Below are positions 1-7,783 of a stretch of DNA of 14,323 nucleotides, piece by piece. The stretch is from Candidatus Omnitrophota bacterium. Its GTDB lineage: Bacteria; Omnitrophota; Koll11; Aquiviventales; Aquiviventaceae. The DNA is taken from contig JACPXS010000013.1 in assembly GCA_016196415.1 (NCBI GenBank), forward strand, positions 1 to 14,323. The letters run 5' to 3'. Made by a program: the position numbers and the translations under genes. The notes beneath the pieces were generated by a model. That model ran no database searches. It saw only the letters and a program-made list of their open reading frames with translations, and was not told the origin of the DNA. Within the stretch, counting starts at the first letter, position 1, and each line of letters opens with the position of its first letter.

Positions 1-82
1 GAGGACGGCGGGGGTCGCGCAGCGACAGGCCCTGCCAAACTTGACCATTACCGGATGGTGAACCCCTCGGACGGTTGCGCAT
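1..82 (-). CDS. Possible start of a gene downstream of accD (partial, unrecognised)
   Basis: An ATG at 82-80 overlaps the accD stop codon by one base (TGATG), and its frame stays open for 27 codons to the left edge. GCGGAG lies about 5 bases upstream and could serve as a ribosome binding site. The overlap suggests translational coupling to accD. In many bacteria folC follows accD, but the visible residues (beginning MRNRPRGSPSGNG) do not match a FolC N-terminus that I recognise, so I assign no function. An internal ATG at 48-46 in another frame is also open to the edge, so even the reading frame is uncertain. Confidence 0.3.
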   Translation of the reverse strand, partial: MRNRPRGSPSGNGQVWQGLSLRDPRRP

Positions 83-924
83 CACGCTCCGCAGCCGCTG
101 AGCAGCTTCGCGAGGGTCGCCTTCATCTCCCGCCGATGGACAATGAGATCGAGCAGGCCGTGCTCCAGCAGGAACTCCGAGCGCTGAAATCCTTCGGGGA
201 GCTTTTGGCGAATCGTCTGCTCGATGACGCGAGGACCCGTGAACCCAATCAGCGCCTTTGGCTCAGCGAGGATGACGTCTCCTAGGGTCGCAAAGCTGGC
301 CAACACGCCGGCCATCGTGGGATGGGTCAGGAGGGAGACGAACAACCCACCCTGGGCATCGAATCGCATGAGCGCGCTGGACGTTTTCGCCATCTGCATC
401 AGGCTGAACATCCCCTCCTGCATCCGGGCCCCTCCCCCCGATCCTGAAATGATGATCAGGGGCAGGCGCAACTCGGTGGCTCGCTCAATCGCCCGCGTGA
501 GCCGCTCGCCCACCACCGAGCCCATCGAGCCCATCATGAAACGCGAGTCGGTCACCCCCAGCACCACCGGATGGCCTTCGAGGCGGCCCGTGCCGGTGAC
601 GCAGGCGTCCCTCATCCCGCAGATGCGTTGCTCCTCCACCACCTTGTCGGCGTACGGGGTGGGCACGGTAAACTGCAGCGGATCCAGGGGTACGACGTCA
701 GCATCCCACTCCTCAAAGGTTCCGTCATCAAGCGTCAACTGGATTCGTTGCGAGGCGGCCAGCGGGAAGTGAAAGTCGCACTTGGGGCAGACGCGGAGGT
801 GCTCCTCCAACGCCTTGTTATAGATGAGCTCGTTGCAGGATTCGCACTTGGTCCATAACCCGGCCGGGATGTCGTGCTTGGACTGACGGGCGACCGCTGG
901 ATGACGCCGGCTGAACAGCTTCAC
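82..924 (-). CDS. accD: Acetyl-CoA carboxylase carboxyltransferase subunit beta (AccD)
   Basis: AccD is the beta subunit of the carboxyltransferase half of acetyl-CoA carboxylase. With AccA it moves the carboxyl group from biotin (on AccB) to acetyl-CoA to make malonyl-CoA, the first committed step of fatty-acid synthesis, in the cytosol. The 280-residue protein has the N-terminal four-cysteine zinc ribbon (CESC at 27-30, CPKC at 46-49) and the crotonase-fold carboxyltransferase domain, with the oxyanion-hole stretch GSGGGARMQEG at 161-171. Length fits the family. I chose the GTG at 924-922 because a strong GAGGAGGG ribosome binding site sits just upstream and the protein then begins (M)KLFSRR, as in other AccD proteins. 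The frame is open further upstream to 1131, but that would cross the promoter at 1045-1074. It has its own promoter and leader rather than reading directly from the DUF1015 gene. Confidence 0.97.
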   Translation of the reverse strand: MKLFSRRHPAVARQSKHDIPAGLWTKCESCNELIYNKALEEHLRVCPKCDFHFPLAASQRIQLTLDDGTFEEWDADVVPLDPLQFTVPTPYADKVVEEQRICGMRDACVTGTGRLEGHPVVLGVTDSRFMMGSMGSVVGERLTRAIERATELRLPLIIISGSGGGARMQEGMFSLMQMAKTSSALMRFDAQGGLFVSLLTHPTMAGVLASFATLGDVILAEPKALIGFTGPRVIEQTIRQKLPEGFQRSEFLLEHGLLDLIVHRREMKATLAKLLSGCGA

Positions 925-1020
925 TGGGTCCCTCCTCTCCCCCGACGCACAACCCCGCCTCGGAACACATGCGTGCGGAATGGCTTCGCGAATCTGTCCC
1001 ACCAGAACCGATGGATACGC

Positions 1021-1034
1021 CAGTGCTTCCACTG
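1021..1034 (-). other. Small stem-loop at the predicted 5' end of the accD transcript
   Basis: CAGTG-GAAG-CACTG (minus strand) is a perfect 5-bp inverted repeat with a 4-base loop. It falls within about 20 bases of the transcription start expected from the promoter at 1045-1074, leaving roughly 97 bases to the accD GTG. A stem at the very 5' end could stabilise the mRNA or be regulatory. The pairing is visible; the role is inference. Confidence 0.4.
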
Positions 1035-1044
1035 AGGGGGTGTT

Positions 1045-1074
1045 ATAGTAACATAGCCTCTTGCAGATCGTCAA
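1045..1074 (-). promoter_or_regulatory. Predicted housekeeping-sigma promoter for accD
   Basis: On the minus strand TTGACG (1074-1069, 5 of 6 to the -35 consensus) is followed by an 18-base spacer and TACTAT (1050-1045, 4 of 6 to the -10 consensus) in an otherwise GC-rich region. This predicts a start near 1038 and a leader of about 114 bases before the accD GTG. No other clear candidate is seen between the DUF1015 stop and accD. Confidence 0.6.
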
Positions 1075-1100
1075 TGGAACCGGGTTCCGGTGGGTTTGCG

Positions 1101-1148
1101 CGTTAGCGCGTTCGCGTGTTGGCGCGCTCAACGCGCCAACCCGCCAAC
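1101..1148 (-). repeat. Six octamers arranged as an inverted repeat (hairpin)
   Basis: Exactly 48 bases divide into six 8-mers. Reading the plus strand from 1148 back to 1101 gives three units of one orientation (ccgccaac, gcgccaac, cgctcaac) and then three of the opposite orientation (tgttggcg, cgttcgcg, cgttagcg). The centre forms a perfect 9-bp stem, GTTGGCGCG (1118-1126) and CGCGCCAAC (1132-1140), with a 5-base loop. It lies between the DUF1015 stop and the accD promoter, where it could end transcription or simply be a mobile repeat. There is no T-run for a standard intrinsic terminator. Confidence 0.7.
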
Positions 1149-1237
1149 GGGACCACGTGACGTCGTCAACGAGGCGTGGACGCCTGCTGCGCTGCTCTGC
1201 ACGGTTTCGGTGTCACATTAAACTGAAGCACTCCCAC

Positions 1238-1263
1238 ACTCCGCATTCCCCATTCCGCATTCA
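1238..1263 (-). repeat. Heptamer repeat, GGAATGC/GGAATGG type (copy 1)
   Basis: On the plus strand a run of CCGCATT/CCCCATT heptamers lies 16 bases beyond the DUF1015 stop codon. The same unit recurs at 3931-4001 and inside miaB at 12929-12957. The rest of the 925-1278 intergenic region, beyond this repeat, the octamer hairpin, the promoter and the leader stem, shows nothing I can name. Confidence 0.65.
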
Positions 1264-1278
1264 GACTGAGGAGGCTCG

Positions 1279-2547
1279 TCACGGTTCAGCGAAGAGATTG
1301 AGCGCTAAGCCGGAGGGAATCTTGGGGTAGAAATAGGTGGATTTGGGCGGAAGCGAGAGTCCCTGCGCCGCTAACGCGTAGACCTGCGTCAGCGGAATAC
1401 CTCGCAGCAGCCACGCGCAGCGGCCTTCGCCGCGATCCACCGCCTCCAAAGCTTCGGAGGCCTCTGCGGTGTAGCGAATCTCTAGCGCTTCGGCTTCGCG
1501 CACGGTCGACGGGGGCGTCGGCGGGATGCCCAGCTGCGGAAACAGTAATCCGTGCAGCAGCGACACATCCAAGGCGGCGAGTGGCAGCGGCACTGGGGGA
1601 GCCATCAACCATCGCGTCAATTGCTCCGGGTGGACGCTCACACGGCAGAGGGCCCGCCCGTCATAGAAGCCGAACCGCCCTGCGTCACCCTTCCCATCCT
1701 GGAGCCAGCGCAAGAGCGGGGCCAGATCAGGGACGCCCTCAACACGACAGAGCCTGCCAAGCCCCTCGGCGGTCACCGGAAGGTGGTGATGCACGACTCG
1801 GTGAATCGGCCGAACGACCAGCGCCGGTTCTTCCATCGAGACAAAGTAGCTCATCACCGCGCCGTACCGCTGGCGGTGCGCATACGCCACCTCGAAGCGG
1901 TGGTGCCCATCCGCAATGAGCACGGCCGTTGAGGACAACTCCTGCGCCACCCCGTCAACCGCCTGCGCGTCGGTGATCACCCACAACCGAATGCCCTCGC
2001 CGTTCAGGGTGGCTTGAACGGTTGGAGGGGTCTGTCGGCTCCACTGCCGAAGGCGCGTCTGGATCGCGCCCTGCGTGTCAGGGTAGACGCAAAAGATGGG
2101 CTCGAGGTTCGCCGGGATCGCCTCGAAGAGCTTGGATCGATCCGCTTTGGGGGCCGCCAACGTCGCCTCGTGGCGATAGACCGCGCGCTCAATGGCATCG
2201 CCCAGCGTCAGCAGTGCGATGAACCCCACACGCGATTGCGCGCGCCCGCCATCGGTGAACGTCTGCTCGATAAGGTACAGGGCTTCGGCGGCGTCGCGGC
2301 GCAGGATGCCCTGCTGCATCCAGCTATCGAACTCGCGCCGAGCTCTCGTATAGCGATTGTCGCGCTCGGTGTCGCCTGCGAACGGCTTCCCGAGGATGAG
2401 CCGAACGACGTTGTACGGCGAGGCTTGATAGAGTTGCTCTTGACGATCCGCATCGATGACGTCGTAGGGAGGCGCGATCACGGTGCTCAGATCGGTGACG
2501 CGCTGCGGGTCGTAGCGCAGCGCGCGAAAGGGGTGGAGCGCGACCAT
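1279..2547 (-). CDS. DUF1015 family protein
   Basis: This 422-residue soluble protein is a full-length member of the widespread DUF1015 family. Hallmarks in order are the N-terminal PFRALRYDP, APPYDVI at about 25-31, SPYNVVRLILG at about 43-53, HEATLAAPKADR at 126-137, the near-invariant ADGHHRFEVA at 212-221, and the C-terminal PPKSTYFYPKIPSGL. The DGHHR motif resembles that of ParB-related free-serine kinases, so a nucleotide-dependent enzyme is possible, but the family's role is not settled and I would not name a reaction. The ATG at 2547 overlaps the stop of the preceding membrane-protein gene (TGATG), so the two are probably coupled. A GTG one codon upstream is also possible, and no clear ribosome binding site is present for either. 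It is the last gene before the 354-base intergenic region. Confidence 0.9.
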   Translation of the reverse strand: MVALHPFRALRYDPQRVTDLSTVIAPPYDVIDADRQEQLYQASPYNVVRLILGKPFAGDTERDNRYTRARREFDSWMQQGILRRDAAEALYLIEQTFTDGGRAQSRVGFIALLTLGDAIERAVYRHEATLAAPKADRSKLFEAIPANLEPIFCVYPDTQGAIQTRLRQWSRQTPPTVQATLNGEGIRLWVITDAQAVDGVAQELSSTAVLIADGHHRFEVAYAHRQRYGAVMSYFVSMEEPALVVRPIHRVVHHHLPVTAEGLGRLCRVEGVPDLAPLLRWLQDGKGDAGRFGFYDGRALCRVSVHPEQLTRWLMAPPVPLPLAALDVSLLHGLLFPQLGIPPTPPSTVREAEALEIRYTAEASEALEAVDRGEGRCAWLLRGIPLTQVYALAAQGLSLPPKSTYFYPKIPSGLALNLFAEP

Positions 2548-3194
2548 CACTGCGGGTGCGCGTGGACGAACGTCGCCGGCACCACGATATCGCTAATGCA
2601 ACACGGGATCCAGACGGCCAGCACGATGACGGCAAAGGCCGGGAAGACAAACCGCACGTCCGTCATCCAGGCGGTAAACCCGAAGGAGATCAGGTAGAAC
2701 AGCGACGCGGCGCTGCTGACGAAGACATGGGCGCCGTGCGAGAAGAGGTGGCTGCCTGTCAGGTGCTCCTCAGCCAAAAATCCGCCGATGATCCCCAGGG
2801 CCAGAAAGGGAAAAAAGAGCTGCGGGTGATCGACGATGCACATGTGCAACTGCATGGTCTGCCCGAGCAATCGGCCGCCGAGATACGGAAAGATGTAGTC
2901 GCTTAAGCCGCACGGGATGATGGTGCCAAGCGCCCCCACGATCACCGCGCGCACGATGTGTCGCTCAAGCCGCCAATAGAGCGAGGTCGTTGCGATGGCT
3001 GAGAGGCAGATATGCAGCGGATGGAAGAGGTGAAAGACCGAGCGTGACTGGGCCAGCAACTCATCGGCCCGTCCATGGCTCAGGTGCTGGGTCCCGAACC
3101 ACCATACCCCGGCCATCGCGATCAGCGAGCCGACGATGGTGTAGGGCAAATGGTGCGCAAATTCTGTCACCAGCAGCTCCCACCGTCGCGTCAT
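2547..3194 (-). CDS. Multi-spanning membrane protein, His/Cys-rich, with two IPCxxSD motifs
   Basis: A 215-residue integral membrane protein with about five or six hydrophobic segments and no function I can name. Conspicuous polar residues sit within or beside the helices: HPLH at 58-61, HMC at 117-119, DHP at about 122-124 and SHGAH at 152-156. A short motif occurs twice, IPCGLSDYIFP starting at 93 and IPCCISDIVVP starting at 196. This suggests an internal repeat of the kind seen in transporters. The His/Cys/Asp pattern would suit metal binding, but that is inference. I start at the ATG at 3194, five bases after the VanZ-like stop with AGGGA upstream. The frame is open back to 3266, but that would overlap the VanZ-like gene by 68 bases. 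The stop overlaps the DUF1015 start. Confidence 0.75.
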   Translation of the reverse strand: MTRRWELLVTEFAHHLPYTIVGSLIAMAGVWWFGTQHLSHGRADELLAQSRSVFHLFHPLHICLSAIATTSLYWRLERHIVRAVIVGALGTIIPCGLSDYIFPYLGGRLLGQTMQLHMCIVDHPQLFFPFLALGIIGGFLAEEHLTGSHLFSHGAHVFVSSAASLFYLISFGFTAWMTDVRFVFPAFAVIVLAVWIPCCISDIVVPATFVHAHPQ

Positions 3195-3198
3195 CGGA

Positions 3199-3633
3199 TC
3201 AGTCCCTAGCCGGCCGACGGGGAATGCGTTGGCCAACCCAGACACCCAGTGCGGCACCGAGGGCATTCACCACCGCATCGGCGAGATCCGCCGAGCGCCA
3301 CGGAAGCAGGCCCTGGAGGAGCTCAATCAGCACGCCGTAGCTCGTCGCGGAGATCCAGGCCAACGTGAGCACGTCCGGAGCCCGTAGCGCCTCATGCCTG
3401 AGCGCCTGAACGAGCAGCCACGCAAAGAGCAGATATTCGACAAGATGCACGACCAGATCAAGGTGATCCACCGAGATGCTGGGCTCGATCGGTATCACCG
3501 CGCCGAAGAGTATCAGCGCGGCGTACGCGCCAACGCTCAGCCACCACCTTCCTCCGGTGGAGCTCCCCGGGCATGCCCGGGCCCCGAGTCGAAGGGTCCA
3601 TCCGGCGTCGGTTCGCCGTACCCCAGGCGTCAA
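3199..3633 (-). CDS. VanZ-like family membrane protein
   Basis: A small membrane protein of the VanZ-like family. It has about four hydrophobic segments, the H-x3-Y type motif (VVHLVEYLLFAWLL at about 61-74), and the signature E-x2-Q-x3-P-x-R-x2-D-x2-D-x3-N-x2-G at about 104-126 (ELLQGLLPWR, then ADLADAVVNALGAALG). Founding member VanZ gives low-level teicoplanin resistance, but most homologues have no known role, and I do not claim resistance here. The start is uncertain. The longest frame begins with TTG at 3633 with no good ribosome binding site, and its first 30 residues look unlike the family, so the true start may be closer to residue 30. It lies 28 bases after the FmdB-like gene and 4 bases before the next membrane-protein gene. 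Confidence 0.75.
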   Translation of the reverse strand: MTPGVRRTDAGWTLRLGARACPGSSTGGRWWLSVGAYAALILFGAVIPIEPSISVDHLDLVVHLVEYLLFAWLLVQALRHEALRAPDVLTLAWISATSYGVLIELLQGLLPWRSADLADAVVNALGAALGVWVGQRIPRRPARD

Positions 3634-3661
3634 GGCGGGCGGGCCGAAGCGACGTTCGGAA

Positions 3662-3922
3662 CTACGAGGGCTTGCCTGCCGAGGAAGAGGAGGGTCCGGG
3701 GGGGGCTGGTTGGTCTTTCCGTTTGGCGTCGTGATAGCGTTTACTCCGATAGTCGGTGATGTAAAATCCGCTTCCTTTGAAGAGGAATCCTGATCCGCGT
3801 CCCATCAGCCGTTTGAGCTTCCCTCCGCACCGGGGACATTTCACCAACGGCTTGGCAGTAATGGCCTGAAACGCCTCGTGGCGTTTGTGACACGTTGCGC
3901 ACTGGTATTCGTAGGTCGGCAT
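3662..3922 (-). CDS. FmdB family zinc-ribbon protein
   Basis: An 86-residue protein that opens with the family hallmark MPTYEYQC and carries two Cys pairs, C8/C11 and C29/C32 (CPRCGG), forming one zinc ribbon. The C-terminal 25 residues are a low-complexity Lys/Pro/Ser tail. The family takes its name from FmdB, proposed to regulate formamidase/amidase expression, but most members are of unknown function; some are suspected nucleic-acid-binding proteins. It follows dnaJ by 80 bases, a gap filled by a heptamer inverted repeat, so co-transcription with dnaJ is possible but may be attenuated there. The ribosome binding site is weak (TGACGG just before the ATG). Confidence 0.92.
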   Translation of the reverse strand: MPTYEYQCATCHKRHEAFQAITAKPLVKCPRCGGKLKRLMGRGSGFLFKGSGFYITDYRSKRYHDAKRKDQPAPPGPSSSSAGKPS

Positions 3923-3930
3923 CCGTCACA

Positions 3931-4001
3931 TTCGGAATGCGGAGTGCGGAGTGCGGAATGGAACACGGGGATTCCGAATTCCGCATTCTCCATTCCGCAT
4001 T
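3931..4001 (-). repeat. Heptamer repeat as a long imperfect hairpin between dnaJ and the FmdB gene (copy 2)
   Basis: Two arms of the same GGAATGC-type heptamer face each other. The left arm at 3933-3961 reads ggaatgc, ggagtgc, ggagtgc, ggaatgg; the right arm at 3971-4000 carries the opposite orientation (ccgcatt, ctccatt, ccgcat); about 10 bases separate them. It starts 2 bases after the dnaJ stop and fills nearly the whole 80-base gap. As RNA it could fold into a long imperfect stem, protecting the upstream heat-shock mRNA or reducing read-through into the FmdB gene. The repeat is visible; the role is inference. Confidence 0.7.
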
Positions 4002-4002
4002 T

Positions 4003-5025
4003 TCATCGCTTCAGCAGCTCTTTCAGTTTACCCAGGAACAAACGCCGGGCGGGATGCGCGTCATCCCCAACCGTCCGGCCGAGCTCTTCCACCAGTTTGC
4101 GCTGGGTGCCACTCAGGTTCGTCGGGGTCTCCACGATCACGCGAACGAGCAGATCGCCGCTGCGTCCCTCGTGCATATCGGGCAGCCCCTTGCCCCGCAC
4201 CCGGAACACCGTACCGCTTTGGGTGCCGGCGGGAACCTTCATCGACACGCGGCCGTTCATCGTCGGCACCTCCACGTCGGTTCCCAAGCTGGCCTGCGCG
4301 AAACTCACGGGATACTCCACCATTAGATGCGATCCCTCCCGCTGAAAAAGGGCGTGCGGTTTGACGGTGAGATGGACGTAGAGATCGCCGCGCCCGCGCG
4401 CGCCGCCTTCCCCTTCGCCGGACAACCGAAGCCGCATGCCGGATTCCACCCCGGCCGGGATGCTGACATCGATCTTCCGCTCAATGGCCACCCGCCCTTC
4501 GCCGCGGCATTTCGGGCAGGGCTTCCGCACCACGCTGCCCCGCCCGGCGCACCGGGGACAGGTGCGCGCAATCACCATAAACCCCGCCGACTGGCGAACC
4601 TGGCCCCGCCCGTGACACGCCGCGCACGCGGCGCGATCGCCGCCTTCCCCTCGACACTCAGGACACAGCTCCCGGCGCGGCACGGTGACGGCCCTCGTGA
4701 TCCCTTTAGCCGCTTCTTCAAACGAGAGGGTGAGCTCGAACTCGAGATCCGAGCCGCGGCCTCCCCGCCGGGCGCCGCCGCCAAAGAGATCACCCCCGCC
4801 AAAGAGATCCTCAAAGATCGAGCCGCCGAATCCTAGATCCTGAAAGATGCTGGAGAAATCTGCGCCTCGGAAGATGTCCTCGGTCGTGTAGCGCTGATCA
4901 AAGCCGGTGTGGCCGTACTGGTCATAGACCGAGCGCTTCTCCGGATCCGAGAGCTTGATCTCATCGACCGTCGCGGGCTTCGCGATACCCAGGATTTCGT
5001 AGTAATCACGCTTCGTCACCGGCAT
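4003..5025 (-). CDS. dnaJ: DnaJ with an internally deleted J-domain lacking HPD
   Basis: DnaJ is the Hsp40 co-chaperone that delivers unfolded proteins to DnaK and triggers its ATPase through the J-domain HPD motif. This 340-residue protein begins normally (KRDYYEILGIAKPATVDEIK, ending at residue 24) and then jumps to LSDPEKRSVYDQYGHTGF. About 34 residues expected in every J-domain (helix II, HPD, helix III) are absent. The junction lies at 4953/4954 and the frame is kept. The rest is a complete type I DnaJ: Gly/Phe-rich region at about 65-92, four CxxCxGxG motifs (Cys 121/124, 134/137, 156/159, 170/173), and two C-terminal substrate-binding domains. Family members are usually about 370-380 residues, so the shortfall matches the gap. 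As written it should bind zinc and clients but not stimulate DnaK. A metagenome assembly collapse is the main alternative to a real deletion. The ribosome binding site is weak. Confidence 0.93.
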   Translation of the reverse strand: MPVTKRDYYEILGIAKPATVDEIKLSDPEKRSVYDQYGHTGFDQRYTTEDIFRGADFSSIFQDLGFGGSIFEDLFGGGDLFGGGARRGGRGSDLEFELTLSFEEAAKGITRAVTVPRRELCPECRGEGGDRAACAACHGRGQVRQSAGFMVIARTCPRCAGRGSVVRKPCPKCRGEGRVAIERKIDVSIPAGVESGMRLRLSGEGEGGARGRGDLYVHLTVKPHALFQREGSHLMVEYPVSFAQASLGTDVEVPTMNGRVSMKVPAGTQSGTVFRVRGKGLPDMHEGRSGDLLVRVIVETPTNLSGTQRKLVEELGRTVGDDAHPARRLFLGKLKELLKR

Positions 5026-5059
5026 CGGTTAGTCCGTCGAACCTGTCCCAGACCGCCAC

Positions 5060-5533
5060 CTACTTCTTTTTTGCGTGGTAGAGGGAGCCGATGATCATTC
5101 CGGCCAGCGTCACTTGGATGAGCCCCCCGACCAACCAGTTGAAGAGCAGCGTCAGCGGGTAGGGATACACGGCATAGTGCATCAACGTCGAAGGGACCAT
5201 GAGCAGCAACCCCATCAGCACCCCAAACCGAAATCCCTGCGTCACCGTGCCCTTGCCGGTTTCATAGCCCTTGGCGTAGATGAACGCCAACAGGACCGCC
5301 AGTGCCAGCTCGCTCGCGAACAGGAAGCCTCGGAACGAGACCATCTCCTGCTCCGGCCGCCACCACTGGGCATGCGCTCGGTAGAACTCGCCGAGCCAGC
5401 AGTGGTGAATCGCCACATCGCTCACGACGATCAGCCCAAAAGCGCTGAGCGTGGCCATCATCCATCGCTTGAGGTTCACCGTTCCGCCTTTCCGGGCCCG
5501 CTTGGCGTTGGCCCCTGCGTTTTCCGGCGACAC
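5060..5533 (-). CDS. Four-helix membrane protein between dnaK and dnaJ, function unknown
   Basis: A 157-residue protein with about four hydrophobic segments (roughly residues 24-43, 69-87, 102-122 and 128-149), a basic N-terminus and a C-terminal HAKKK. It contains the phrase AQWWRPEQEM at about 55-64 and FAYAKGYE-like FIYAKGYETG at about 84-93. Similar four-helix proteins occur singly in many bacteria with no assigned function that I know. I see no catalytic motif. Two GTG starts are possible: 5533, and 5479 (beginning (V)NLKRW, with GGCGGAA upstream). The shorter form matches my recollection of homologues, which begin close to the first helix. It lies 67 bases after dnaK and 34 before dnaJ, so it is probably transcribed with the heat-shock operon. 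Membrane proteins in that position are unusual. Confidence 0.75.
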   Translation of the reverse strand: MSPENAGANAKRARKGGTVNLKRWMMATLSAFGLIVVSDVAIHHCWLGEFYRAHAQWWRPEQEMVSFRGFLFASELALAVLLAFIYAKGYETGKGTVTQGFRFGVLMGLLLMVPSTLMHYAVYPYPLTLLFNWLVGGLIQVTLAGMIIGSLYHAKKK

Positions 5534-5600
5534 GACTTGCCCGCTCCCTTGAGAAACCGGAGGGCCGTCACGCTTCCCCGTTCACGCCCTGCGCATGCGG

Positions 5601-7466
<1,866 letters not shown>

Positions 7467-7468
7467 TT

Positions 7469-7783
7469 TTATGCCTCCTTACTTCCTTCTCGCCCCTTCT
7501 CATCGCTTGTCTGTTTTCGGACTTCCTGCCACAGGTAGCCAGGAAATCGGGTGGGGTCGATGGCACGTAGTTCATCTACCCTAAATGATAATCTCGCCTT
7601 CGTCTCGGGGAGGAGAATCAGCTCTCCCGATTCAAGTAGCACAATCTGCTCAGGAAGTTGTATCGGAAACGCAATGTTGCCGTAATCTGGACGATGGTGA
7701 GCGACGGCGATTGGCTCATACATCTTTAATGCCTCGTAGGCACGATCCAACCACCCATTCAACCACTCAGGATAGCCTGTCAT
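7469..7783 (-). CDS. Unknown 104-residue protein between grpE and dnaK
   Basis: I do not recognise this protein. It has 104 residues, is soluble-looking, with no signal peptide or membrane segment. It starts with an amphipathic, Trp/Tyr-rich stretch ([16 protein letters not shown] at 4-19), then a [12 protein letters not shown] segment at about 29-40, a hydrophobic beta-like stretch ([14 protein letters not shown] at about 46-59), and a charged C-terminus. The start is well supported: its ATG overlaps the grpE stop (ATGA), which implies coupled translation, and it ends 2 bases before the dnaK ATG, so its stop lies in the dnaK ribosome binding region. It would therefore be heat-induced with grpE and dnaK. 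The sequence looks lower in GC than the flanking genes, which may mean later acquisition. It could be a chaperone accessory factor or a passenger. Confidence 0.7.
   Translation of the reverse strand: MTGYPEWLNGWLDRAYEALKMYEPIAVAHHRPDYGNIAFPIQLPEQIVLLESGELILLPETKARLSFRVDELRAIDPTRFPGYLWQEVRKQTSDEKGREGSKEA

Noticed and set aside
925..1131. N-terminal extension of accD to 1131
   Set aside because: The extension would cross the predicted promoter and hairpin, resembles no AccD, and the GTG at 924 has a strong ribosome binding site.
3199..3633. Glycopeptide resistance by the VanZ-like protein
   Set aside because: No vanHAX or regulatory genes are present, and VanZ-like domains are common in housekeeping contexts; family membership alone does not support resistance.
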